DNA of 64,000 nt from Kineothrix alysoides (lineage in GTDB: Bacteria > Bacillota > Clostridia > Lachnospirales > Lachnospiraceae), in the NCBI RefSeq assembly GCF_000732725.1, contig NZ_JPNB01000002.1, positions 1,736,001 to 1,800,000 on the forward strand, read 5' to 3'. Under the pieces are notes generated by a model. The model worked only from the letters and a program-made list of their open reading frames with translations. It searched no databases and was not told where the DNA came from. This document shows positions 28,149 through 36,358 of the stretch, one piece after another (the first letter of the stretch is position 1; every line of letters starts with the position of its first letter). A program made the position numbers and the translations under genes.

Positions 28149-28841
28149 AGGTTTTCGGTTTATAAGGAGGTAACGGCCATTACGATATATGGTAGATATG
28201 TGAAAAGAATACTGGATTTCTTATTAGCGCTTATAGGAATTATTACCTTGTCTCCTTTATTTCTCGTGCTGGCTCTTCTCGTCAGGACGAAGCTCGGAAG
28301 CCCCATTTTTTTTAAACAGGAGAGACCGGGGAAGAATGAGAAAATCTTTACTCTTTGCAAATTTCGGACGATGACGGACAAAAAAGATGAGAATGGAAAT
28401 CTTCTGCCTGACAGCGTGAGGCTTACTAAGTTCGGTAAGATCCTTCGCGCCACCAGTCTGGACGAACTTCCCGAGCTTCTGAATATATTAAGGGGAGATA
28501 TGAGTATCATCGGCCCCAGGCCGCTTCTTATTTCCTATCTTCCCTATTACACCGAGGAAGAGAAACTGCGCCATACGGTACGTCCAGGACTTACCGGGCT
28601 GGCTCAGGTAAGCGGCCGGAATTTCATCGATTGGGATAGCCGTTTTAAGAAGGACGTGGAGTATGTGAGAAACCTTTCCTTCGGTATGGATATGAAGGTG
28701 TTATGGCTGACCGTGCGGACCGTGCTCGGACGCAGTGATGTGGCGGAGGATACCAATGTGACGGAGGGCAACTTTGCCGAAATCAGAAAGAAAAGACTGG
28801 AAGAGACCGGAAGCTTTGAAAGGATTGATAATAACCTATGA
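28107..28841 (+). CDS. pglC: PglC-type initiating phosphoglycosyl transferase
   Basis: Up to 244 residues; the monotopic bacterial sugar transferase core begins at VKRILDFLLAL, with one re-entrant hydrophobic stretch, FKQERPGKNEKIF, KFRTMTD, the catalytic Asp-Glu pair in SLDELPELLN, GPRPLL and RPGLTG. It moves a phospho-sugar from a UDP-sugar to undecaprenyl phosphate. Small length without extra domains is that of PglC. The start is uncertain: ATG 28107 has GGAG 9 bases upstream but adds ~24 non-conserved residues; a near-perfect AAGGAGGT (28164-28171) lies instead before ATT 28179, where homology begins. The stop overlaps the next gene's ATG (ATGA). Confidence 0.85.
   Translation: MEKSCVTENGVNSNRFSVYKEVTAITIYGRYVKRILDFLLALIGIITLSPLFLVLALLVRTKLGSPIFFKQERPGKNEKIFTLCKFRTMTDKKDENGNLLPDSVRLTKFGKILRATSLDELPELLNILRGDMSIIGPRPLLISYLPYYTEEEKLRHTVRPGLTGLAQVSGRNFIDWDSRFKKDVEYVRNLSFGMDMKVLWLTVRTVLGRSDVAEDTNVTEGNFAEIRKKRLEETGSFERIDNNL
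28164..28171 (+). promoter_or_regulatory. Strong ribosome site with no standard start codon after it
   Basis: AAGGAGGT at 28164-28171 pairs almost perfectly with the 16S 3' end. In the pglC frame the codon 7 bases on is ATT (28179); the next standard start is GTG at 28200, too far. An out-of-frame ATG at 28189 opens only a 4-codon frame. Confidence 0.6.
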
Positions 28842-29821
28842 ATATATTGATTTTAAGTGCGGGAACAAGAAATAAGGTGGTGCAATATTTTAAGAGGGAG
28901 CTGGCGGAAAAGGGCAGAGTCATAGCTACGGACTGTTCCAATCTGGCTCCTGCAATCTATGAAGCGGATAGATTTTATCTCGTTCCGCGTATCGATGCTC
29001 CCGACTATCTGGATACCGTGCTGGACATATGCAGGAAAGAAAACATCGATGGGGTTTTTTCCTTAATCGACCCTGAGCTTAGCCTGCTTGCCAGGGAACG
29101 GGAGAGATTTCTTGACGCAGGAACGACTCCTATCATCTCACCTTATGAGCTTGTGGAAACCTGCTTTGATAAATATAAAATGTATGAGCTGCTTACACAG
29201 ATGAAAATCCCAACGGGAAGATGCTTTGTCGATAAGGAGGCTTTCTACCTTGCCGAGGAAAAAGGAGAACTTTCTTACCCGGTATTCGTAAAGCCGGTAA
29301 AGGGAAGTGCCAGCCTGCACATCAACAAGGTGTACGGGAAAGAAGAGCTGGAGGTCCTTTTCGGACTGCATGACGATCTTATGATCCAGGAATTCATGGA
29401 TGGGACGGAATATGGAGCAGATGTGTATATCGATATGCTGAGCGGGAAGTGTACCTCGATTTTTGTAAAAGAAAAGATAAAAATGCGTGCCGGAGAGACG
29501 GATAAAGCCATATCTTATAAGGATGAGAGTCTTTTTTTCGCGATAGAAAAATTTGTGGAAAAATGTGGGTTCTGTGGTATGATAGATATGGACATTTTTA
29601 AGATCGGAGACATTTATTACTTTTCCGAAGTGAATCCCCGATTTGGCGGAGGCTATCCCCACGCTCATGAGTGCGGCGTGAATATGCCTAAGCAGGTAAT
29701 TCGTAACTTAATGGGAGAAAGCAATCCTCATGCTGTGGGCAGCTATAAAGCAGGGATTTGTATGATGAAATATAATGAAGTTATGATCAAAGACATGAGC
29801 GATACGGAGATGAGAGAGTAG
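28838..29821 (+). CDS. ATP-grasp ligase, possible 4-amino-sugar N-acylating enzyme
   Basis: A 327-residue protein with an N-terminal Rossmann-like domain (MNILILSAGTRNKVV) and an ATP-grasp domain: PVFVKPVKGSAS near residue 147 for ATP, MIQEFMDGTEYGADVYID, and SEVNPRFGGGYPHA near 263 for metal. It overlaps pglC by 4 bases. In some Neisseria, PglB2 joins a PglC-like domain to an ATP-grasp domain and makes a glyceramido sugar; here the same two domains are adjacent genes. By analogy it may add an acid to the 4-amino group of the PglE product. Substrate unproven. Confidence 0.75.
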   Translation: MNILILSAGTRNKVVQYFKRELAEKGRVIATDCSNLAPAIYEADRFYLVPRIDAPDYLDTVLDICRKENIDGVFSLIDPELSLLARERERFLDAGTTPIISPYELVETCFDKYKMYELLTQMKIPTGRCFVDKEAFYLAEEKGELSYPVFVKPVKGSASLHINKVYGKEELEVLFGLHDDLMIQEFMDGTEYGADVYIDMLSGKCTSIFVKEKIKMRAGETDKAISYKDESLFFAIEKFVEKCGFCGMIDMDIFKIGDIYYFSEVNPRFGGGYPHAHECGVNMPKQVIRNLMGESNPHAVGSYKAGICMMKYNEVMIKDMSDTEMRE

Positions 29822-30910
29822 ATGGGTATAATATTGATTTTAACCAATTCCTCGGGCGGATTATATGATTTCCGCAACGAGCTGCTCCTTCGGCTGTTAG
29901 AAAACCATCGGGTGATCATCAGCCTTCCGGATCAGACCAAGACTGCTGAACTGATGGAAGAAGGGTGTGAGATTATCGAAACGCCTATTAACAGAAGGGG
30001 CATGAATCCGAAGGAGGACATGAAGCTTTTCATGACATATCAAAGGCTGATAAAGCAGATAAGGCCGGATATGGTAATTACTTATACTATAAAGCCGAAC
30101 ATATACGGAGGCTTTGCCAGCAGGCTATTGAAGGTACCTTATATCACTACGATAACGGGACTGGGCGGTGCCTTCGACAGGGAAGGACTGTTCCTTAAGA
30201 TGATCGTTCATATGTACCGGGCAGGTCTTAAGAAGGCAGAGTGCATTTTTTTTCAGAATGCTGAGAACAGAGATATTTTTTCCAGCTATCGCATTGCAGG
30301 GAAAAAGGAGCGGATGGTAAGCGGCTCCGGAGTGAATCTGAAAAGACATTTCTTCGAGCCATATCCCGTGGGAGTAAGGACAACCTTTCTTTTTGTCGGA
30401 AGGGTAATGAAGGAACGCGGTATCTTAGAATATTTGGAGGCAGCAGTCCGGCTGCATAGAGAGGATATTGAATTTGCAGTGCTGGGCTATTGTGATGAAG
30501 ATTATCAGGAAATGCTGGATGAATATACGGAAAAAGGAATTATAAGTCAGTGGGGCTTCCATACGGAGGTGCATTCTTATATAGCAAAGGCTGATGCCAT
30601 TGTGGTGGCATCGTTTCACGAAGGTATGTCGAATGCGCTTATAGAGGCAGCGGCGACGGGACGTCCGGTAATTGCTTCCAATATCAGCGGATGCAGGGAG
30701 GCCTTTGAGGAGGAAATGACGGGATTTGGCTTCACTCCGGGCAATGCGGATGATTTGATTCGGGCTATGGAGAAGTTTCTCGCATTATCCAAGGAAGAGC
30801 GGGCACATATGGGAAAAGCGGCGAGAGAGAAGATGGAATGTGAATTCGACAGAGATTCTGTCATCGATTCTTATATAAGCGAAATCAACACGATATTATA
30901 TAACTCATAA
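29822..30910 (+). CDS. Glycosyltransferase family 4, PglA-like
   Basis: A 362-residue GT-B transferase. The N-terminal half has the GLYDFRNELLLRL and PNIYGGFASRLLKVPYITTITGLGGAF strings seen in PglA/WbpY-type enzymes; the C-terminal half has FVGRVMKERGI, ASFHEGMSNALIEAAATGRP with the Glu-rich donor motif. It begins immediately after the stop of the ATP-grasp gene. In the pgl pathway PglA adds the second sugar to the lipid-linked first one. The donor here is not shown. Confidence 0.82.
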   Translation: MGIILILTNSSGGLYDFRNELLLRLLENHRVIISLPDQTKTAELMEEGCEIIETPINRRGMNPKEDMKLFMTYQRLIKQIRPDMVITYTIKPNIYGGFASRLLKVPYITTITGLGGAFDREGLFLKMIVHMYRAGLKKAECIFFQNAENRDIFSSYRIAGKKERMVSGSGVNLKRHFFEPYPVGVRTTFLFVGRVMKERGILEYLEAAVRLHREDIEFAVLGYCDEDYQEMLDEYTEKGIISQWGFHTEVHSYIAKADAIVVASFHEGMSNALIEAAATGRPVIASNISGCREAFEEEMTGFGFTPGNADDLIRAMEKFLALSKEERAHMGKAAREKMECEFDRDSVIDSYISEINTILYNS

Positions 30911-30924
30911 TGGAGGATAAGAAG

Positions 30925-32241
30925 ATGGATTTATACGAGAAGCTTGTAAGTGGAGAGGAAAAGCTTTCATTGGTCGGCCTCGGATATGTAGGTATGCCGA
31001 TTGCGGTAGCCTTTGCAAGAAAGATAAAAGTAGTGGGATTTGACTTAAGTAAAGAGAAGATAGATTTATATAAGTCAGGCGTGGATCCTACGAATGAAGT
31101 GGGCGCGGAGGTAATCAAAAATACATCCGTAGAATTTACCGCTGATGCGGACAAGCTAAAGGAAGCGAAATTCCATATTGTAGCAGTTCCCACTCCGGTA
31201 AATGACGACCATACCCCTGATCTTTCCCCGGTAGAGGGCGCAAGCCGTCTGCTCGGACAGAACCTGACAAAAGGTTCTATCGTTGTATTCGAATCCACGG
31301 TATATCCCGGGGTTACCGAGGAGATATGCGTTCCCATTCTGGAAAAGGAATCGGGCTTAAAATGCGGTGTAGATTTTAAGATTGGATATTCTCCGGAAAG
31401 AATCAATCCGGGCGATAAGGTACACAGATTGGAAACTATCGTCAAAATTGTTTCCGGCATGGATGAGGAGACGCTGGACACCATTGCCAAGGTGTACGAG
31501 CTGGTGGTAGAGGCCGGAGTGTACCGGGCGGAATCCATCAAGGTGGCGGAAGCGGCAAAAGTCATCGAAAATAGTCAGCGCGATATCAATATCGCTTTTA
31601 TGAACGAACTGTCCATTATATTCCATAGGATGGGAATCGATACGAAGGCCGTCTTAGAGGCGGCGGGCACAAAGTGGAATTTTCTCAAGTTTTTCCCGGG
31701 ACTCGTAGGAGGACACTGTATCGGAGTGGATCCTTATTATCTGACCTATAAGGCAGAGCAGCTGGGATATCATTCACAAATTATTCTTTCAGGCCGCCGC
31801 ATTAACGATGACATGGGAAAATATGTAGCGGAAAGCCTCGTAAAAAATCTGATAAAAACTAATGTTCCGGTAAAAGGCGCGAGGGTGGCTATTTTAGGCT
31901 TTACCTTTAAAGAAAACTGTCCCGATACGAGAAACACCAAAGTTATCGATATATATAAAGAATTAGAGGAATATGGAATCACCCCGATCGTGGTAGACCC
32001 GGCGGCGGATTCAGGGGAAGCGAAGAGACTGTATGGAATCGATTTCCATGCCATGGAGGAAATCCGGAATATGGATGCGGTCATCATAGCGGTAGCCCAT
32101 TCCCAGTTCCTCGAGCTGTCTAAGGAGAGAATCGCAGGTTTCTTCCATGAGGACCATGAACAAAAGGTATTGATGGACCTTAAGGGCTTATTCGATAAGA
32201 GGGATTATTCGGACGGTGAATTTCTATATTGGAGACTGTAA
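30925..32241 (+). CDS. tviB: TviB/WbpO-type UDP-HexNAc 6-dehydrogenase
   Basis: A ~438-residue UDP-sugar dehydrogenase. An NAD-binding GLGYVGMPIA opens the N-terminal domain; TPVNDDHTPDLSPV and the catalytic cysteine in GGHCIGVDPYY are present, and the C-terminal UDP-binding domain starts at ILGFTFKENCPDTRNTK. Overall it matches the Vi antigen enzyme TviB/WbpO that oxidises UDP-GlcNAc to UDP-GlcNAcA. TviC lies two genes on. Start 30925 has GGAGG 8 bases upstream, better than the ATG at 30910 that touches the preceding stop. Confidence 0.87.
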   Translation: MDLYEKLVSGEEKLSLVGLGYVGMPIAVAFARKIKVVGFDLSKEKIDLYKSGVDPTNEVGAEVIKNTSVEFTADADKLKEAKFHIVAVPTPVNDDHTPDLSPVEGASRLLGQNLTKGSIVVFESTVYPGVTEEICVPILEKESGLKCGVDFKIGYSPERINPGDKVHRLETIVKIVSGMDEETLDTIAKVYELVVEAGVYRAESIKVAEAAKVIENSQRDINIAFMNELSIIFHRMGIDTKAVLEAAGTKWNFLKFFPGLVGGHCIGVDPYYLTYKAEQLGYHSQIILSGRRINDDMGKYVAESLVKNLIKTNVPVKGARVAILGFTFKENCPDTRNTKVIDIYKELEEYGITPIVVDPAADSGEAKRLYGIDFHAMEEIRNMDAVIIAVAHSQFLELSKERIAGFFHEDHEQKVLMDLKGLFDKRDYSDGEFLYWRL

Positions 32242-33668
32242 TGACAAAAAAGATAAAATCCGGAGGACTTCTTATAGCACTTGCCGCATTGTTCCTCGGA
32301 ATGTTTGCCGCATTCGGACCGGGCATATACAACGATTCCAATCAGTATATTGAAATGCACATTCACAGGGAACCGTTGTATCCCCTGTTTCTCTTATGTC
32401 TTCGGGTGCTGTTTGGAGAATCGTGGCTTACGGCTATGGGAATCATTCAGAATCTGTTGGCCGCACTCAGTATATGGCTGTTTGCGGAACATATGGCGAA
32501 AAAATTTTCTTTGCGGTTCTGGGGAGAAACAGTAGTTGTTTTCCTGGGGATAATGCCCCATATGGTTACGAAATATTTCTCTTCCCTGCATCTGTTCATT
32601 ACGAATTCTGTAATGAGCGAAGCACTTTGTATTCCTCTTTTCACCTTGTTTTTATTGGAATGCTTCAAAATATTAACGGCCGGGGAAGAAACTGCGGATG
32701 AAACACAATCGGCATGGCCTGCTTTGGCACTGGCATTCCTTCTGGCACTTACGAGAAGCCAAATGATGCTGACGCTTCTGCTTTGGGCGATTGTGGTCTG
32801 TGCGAAGCTTTTTGTAGTCAGAGTGAAAAATAGATTCCTCACGCTGCGTCTCGTGGGAGCAGTGCTCCTGATAGTAGCTCTGGCCTTTTTCGGGAGAACG
32901 ATGGCGGTAAAAAGTTACAACTTAGTTTTTAACGGCCGTTTTATCAATAATACTTATGGAACGGTGAATACCCTGACCAATATACTCTATGCTGCCGACA
33001 GAGAAGACGGTGAAAACATAAAGGACGAAGAGGCACAGGCGTTTTTTAATCAAATGTATGACCTTACCGAGATGCGTCAGGCAAATTATAAATACGCTGG
33101 CGATTCGTGGCGGGAAAAGGTGGAACATATAGAGCAGTGGCATGACACTGTAAAATATGAAATGATAGAGGATGTTTTTTATCAGACATACGATAAAACG
33201 GTGACTAGCGACTATATTACACAAAACCTGATGGCAGATGAGACGGCGGGGAAAATTATCGCGGGCATATTGCCGAAATGCTTCGGTCAGTGGTTTGCCG
33301 ATTATCTGTTGATTGCCGGTTATGGACTCATTCGGAGTATTGCGGTAGTACATCCCGTTATCAATTGGATAGCGGTTCTTCTCTATCTGTCGGCAATTGT
33401 CATGACCATATGGCGGATACGAAGATCTCTTAGCGAGAAGGGAAGGATATGCGGCAGCGCATGGCTGATGATACTGGCGCTTCTTGCAATAGCGGCTAAT
33501 GTATTTGCGGTATCGCTTACGATTATGGCATTGTCGCGGTATATGATCTATAGCTTTTCCTTATTCTATACGGCATATTTCATATTACTGATGGAGTGGT
33601 TAAGAACTGCAGCCAAGAGAATTATAAAGGAGTGGAAAAATGGGATACAAAGAGTTGAAATTCGATAA
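32241..33668 (+). CDS. Multi-pass membrane protein, possible GT-C glycosyltransferase
   Basis: A 475-residue protein with about 10 membrane segments. The first outside loop carries N31-D32 and H40, H42 (YNDSNQYIEMHIHREPLYP), a plausible GT-C active-site loop. Its ATG at 32241 shares its first base with the stop of tviB, and GGAG lies 6 bases upstream. The 3' end overlaps tviC by 29 bases. It separates the two enzymes that make UDP-GalNAcA. Family not recognised. Confidence 0.55.
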   Translation: MTKKIKSGGLLIALAALFLGMFAAFGPGIYNDSNQYIEMHIHREPLYPLFLLCLRVLFGESWLTAMGIIQNLLAALSIWLFAEHMAKKFSLRFWGETVVVFLGIMPHMVTKYFSSLHLFITNSVMSEALCIPLFTLFLLECFKILTAGEETADETQSAWPALALAFLLALTRSQMMLTLLLWAIVVCAKLFVVRVKNRFLTLRLVGAVLLIVALAFFGRTMAVKSYNLVFNGRFINNTYGTVNTLTNILYAADREDGENIKDEEAQAFFNQMYDLTEMRQANYKYAGDSWREKVEHIEQWHDTVKYEMIEDVFYQTYDKTVTSDYITQNLMADETAGKIIAGILPKCFGQWFADYLLIAGYGLIRSIAVVHPVINWIAVLLYLSAIVMTIWRIRRSLSEKGRICGSAWLMILALLAIAANVFAVSLTIMALSRYMIYSFSLFYTAYFILLMEWLRTAAKRIIKEWKNGIQRVEIR

Positions 33669-34620
33669 AGACAGTGTTTTTCTCGTAACAGGAGGAGCCG
33701 GCTTCATCGGCTCGAATATTTGCGAAGCGCTGATAGGAATGGGATATGCGGTAAGGTGTCTGGACAATTTGTCCACCGGTAAATATGAGAATATAGAACC
33801 GCTTACGGCAAATGAAAAATTCACCTTTATAAAGGGGGACATCAGAGAATTGGATACTTGTCTGGAAGCGTCTAAGGGCGTGGATTACTGTATGAATCAG
33901 GCAGCCTGGGGAAGTGTGCCCAGAAGCATCGAGATGCCGCTTTTGTATGAAGAGATAAATATTAGGGGCACATTGAATATGATGGAAGCCTGCAGGCAAA
34001 ACGGAGTGAAGAAATTTGTCTATGCTTCCAGTTCCTCTGTGTATGGGAATCATCCGCAGCTTCCGAAGAAGGAAGGGGCTGAAGGTAAGGTGTTATCCCC
34101 TTATGCCTTGACTAAAAAGGTGGATGAGGAATACGGAAGGCTGTACAAGGAGCTGTACGGTCTGGATACCTACGGCCTGCGCTATTTCAACGTATTCGGA
34201 AGAAGGCAGGACCCGGACGGCGCATATGCTGCGGTGATTCCTAAGTTCATCCGTATGCTGTTAAACGGGGAAGTGCCTACTATCAATGGAGACGGAAAGC
34301 AATCCCGCGATTTCACTTATATCGACAATGTTATCGAGGCTAATTTAAGGGCCTGCCTCGCTTCCGGCGAAGCTGGAGGAAATGCCTTTAATATCGGTGC
34401 CGGCGGAAGAGAATATTTAATTGACGTATATTATAATCTATGCAAGGCACTGGGAAAAGAAGTGGAACCGAATTTCGGACCGGACCGGCTTGGGGACATT
34501 CGGGACTCCAATGCAGATATATCCAAGGCGAGAGAGCTTTTAGGCTATGACCCGGAGTACGACTTCGCGAAAGGAATCAGCCTGGCAATCGATTGGTATA
34601 AGGAAAATTTGCTGCAATGA
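33640..34620 (+). CDS. tviC: TviC/WbpP-type UDP-GlcNAc(A) 4-epimerase
   Basis: A 326-residue extended SDR epimerase: NAD loop VTGGAGFIGSNI, SSSVYG, catalytic YALTK (Tyr-x-x-x-Lys), RYFNVFGRRQDPDGAYAAVIP and DFTYIDNV, all very close to Vi antigen TviC/WbpP. It turns UDP-GlcNAcA to UDP-GalNAcA (and may act on UDP-GlcNAc). With TviB it completes the uronic branch. The ATG has AAAGGAG 6 bases upstream and overlaps the previous membrane gene by 29 bases. Confidence 0.88.
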   Translation: MGYKELKFDKDSVFLVTGGAGFIGSNICEALIGMGYAVRCLDNLSTGKYENIEPLTANEKFTFIKGDIRELDTCLEASKGVDYCMNQAAWGSVPRSIEMPLLYEEINIRGTLNMMEACRQNGVKKFVYASSSSVYGNHPQLPKKEGAEGKVLSPYALTKKVDEEYGRLYKELYGLDTYGLRYFNVFGRRQDPDGAYAAVIPKFIRMLLNGEVPTINGDGKQSRDFTYIDNVIEANLRACLASGEAGGNAFNIGAGGREYLIDVYYNLCKALGKEVEPNFGPDRLGDIRDSNADISKARELLGYDPEYDFAKGISLAIDWYKENLLQ

Positions 34621-34661
34621 AGCTGATTGGCTGAATCGCACAAAATAATAGGGAGCTGTGT

Positions 34662-35582
34662 ATGAAGTATAAGGTTGTGGTATTCGGCGTAAAAGATACG
34701 TCGGAAAACATTGTGGAATTCATTCAAAATAATATCTGTCCGGTGGATTTGGTCATTACCATCCATAAGGATGTCTTGGGTAAGAATGAGGTCTCTGGCT
34801 TTAAGGGACTGTCCGTGCTGACAGAAAAGTATCAGATACCGGTATTCGAGGCACAAAGCTATTTCCTGACAGATGAAAAAACTCACGGCTTCATGGCGGA
34901 GAATGAATTTGAAATAGCGATTTCTATGGGATGGCAGCGCCTGATTCCGGCTTATGTGCTGGAAAAGTTCGAATACGGTGTGTACGGATTTCATGGCAAT
35001 TGCGGGTACCTGCCCTTCGGGCGCGGACGGTCTCCGCTAAACTGGTCCATGATTAACGGGGATACGAGATTTAATTTGAATCTTTTCCGTTATGATGAGA
35101 ATGCGGACAGCCCTAACGTATTTGCTACGGAGATGTTTTCCATAACGCCCCATGACGATATACGCACGGCTCAGTATAAAAATATGATTTGTTCTAAGAG
35201 CCTTATAAGGAAACTGTTAAAGGCTTATTCGGAGAAGAATATCGTAATAAGAACGGAGTCCAGGGACTTCGATTCATGGTATAATAAACGTACGGCAGCG
35301 GATGGCAAAATAGATTTTCATGACCGCACAAGAAATATTTATAACCTGATTCGCGGGGTGGCGGCGCCTTTTCCGGGGGCATTCGCTATGTGCGGGGAGC
35401 GGAAGGTTACGATATGGGAGGCCCATCCCTTCGATGAGATTATAGATTTTTCAGCCTATGCGCCGGGAGAAGTGGTGGACGTTTTCGACGGAAAGCCGGT
35501 GGTGCGCACGGTGGACGGTTCACTTCTGATTGAACGGTATGAGTGCGAAAAAGAGCTTATGACGGGAGATGTGCTGGAGTAA
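34662..35582 (+). CDS. Formyltransferase-family protein, probable sugar N-formyltransferase
   Basis: A 306-residue protein with the formyl_transf_N fold followed by a small C-terminal domain. The usual N-x-H...LP motif appears as HGNCGYLPFGRGRSP with H111 and N113, so the Asn and His are in swapped order. Sugar N-formyltransferases use 10-formyl-THF to formylate amino sugars in surface glycans. The next gene, a DUF2334-type deacetylase, overlaps its stop, so replacing an acetyl by a formyl group is plausible, perhaps on the GalNAcA branch. GGGAG precedes the ATG. Confidence 0.75.
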   Translation: MKYKVVVFGVKDTSENIVEFIQNNICPVDLVITIHKDVLGKNEVSGFKGLSVLTEKYQIPVFEAQSYFLTDEKTHGFMAENEFEIAISMGWQRLIPAYVLEKFEYGVYGFHGNCGYLPFGRGRSPLNWSMINGDTRFNLNLFRYDENADSPNVFATEMFSITPHDDIRTAQYKNMICSKSLIRKLLKAYSEKNIVIRTESRDFDSWYNKRTAADGKIDFHDRTRNIYNLIRGVAAPFPGAFAMCGERKVTIWEAHPFDEIIDFSAYAPGEVVDVFDGKPVVRTVDGSLLIERYECEKELMTGDVLE

Positions 35583-36322
35583 TGAAAATTGCTGTTCGAA
35601 TGGATGATATAACGCCCTGTATGGATTGGGAGAACTTTGAGAGATTTCGGGGACTTCTTAAAGAATATGGGGTAAAGCCATTAGTAGGGATTGTTCCGGA
35701 TAACCGGGATGAAAATCTGAATAAAGATAAAGACGGAGGCTTACCGGAGGAGTATTTCTGGGAACAGGTCAAAGTGTGGAAAAGCGAAGGTTGGACGGTA
35801 GCATTGCATGGATATCAGCACTTATATACGCAAAAAAAGGGCGGCTGTTTTCCGCTGAACCGTTTTTCGGAGTTTGCCGGCTTAAGCTTGGAGCAGCAGA
35901 AAAGGATGCTGCAGGCGGGTAAGGATATTTTCACTTCCCATGGAATCGAAACGGACATCTTCATGGCTCCGGCACATTCTTATGACATAAATACTCTTCG
36001 CGCACTTAAGGAATTGGGATTTATGAAGCTGACAGATGGGTTCGGCAGCAAGCCGTATATGCGCGGAGGAATCATTTTCTATCCGATTTCCTTCAAGCTG
36101 AGCAGCAGCCTGAAGAAAAAACAGGGAGTTACAACCATGGTGATTCATACGAATACCATGAAGGATTTGGATTTTGACAAATGCCGAAGGATTTTTCAGT
36201 CTGAGGAAATAATTTCTTATGAAGAATATCTGAAGCTGAAAGCGGTGAGAAGAGGATGGATCGGAAATGCTGTCGAATACGGGATGGCATCGGTGAAGCG
36301 CTTACTGGTGAAGTTTTTGTGA
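35582..36322 (+). CDS. DUF2334-like polysaccharide deacetylase
   Basis: A 246-residue protein without a signal peptide. Metal-site motifs of the NodB-like deacetylase fold are visible: MDD at 7-9, HGYQH at 76-80 and MAPAHSYD around 128-135. DUF2334 proteins are thought to remove acetyl groups from N-acetyl sugars. The ATG shares one base with the stop of the formyltransferase gene (TAATG), which couples the two. Likely cytoplasmic, so the substrate would be a nucleotide or lipid-linked sugar. Confidence 0.75.
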   Translation: MKIAVRMDDITPCMDWENFERFRGLLKEYGVKPLVGIVPDNRDENLNKDKDGGLPEEYFWEQVKVWKSEGWTVALHGYQHLYTQKKGGCFPLNRFSEFAGLSLEQQKRMLQAGKDIFTSHGIETDIFMAPAHSYDINTLRALKELGFMKLTDGFGSKPYMRGGIIFYPISFKLSSSLKKKQGVTTMVIHTNTMKDLDFDKCRRIFQSEEIISYEEYLKLKAVRRGWIGNAVEYGMASVKRLLVKFL

Positions 36323-36358
36323 TTTAAAATCTGCGAAAGTGGATATGAGGTATAAATT

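Noticed and set aside
28838-29821. Carbamoyl-phosphate synthase or biotin carboxylase
   Set aside because: Only the ATP-grasp core is shared; length and neighbours fit a sugar-locus ligase, not the large metabolic enzymes.
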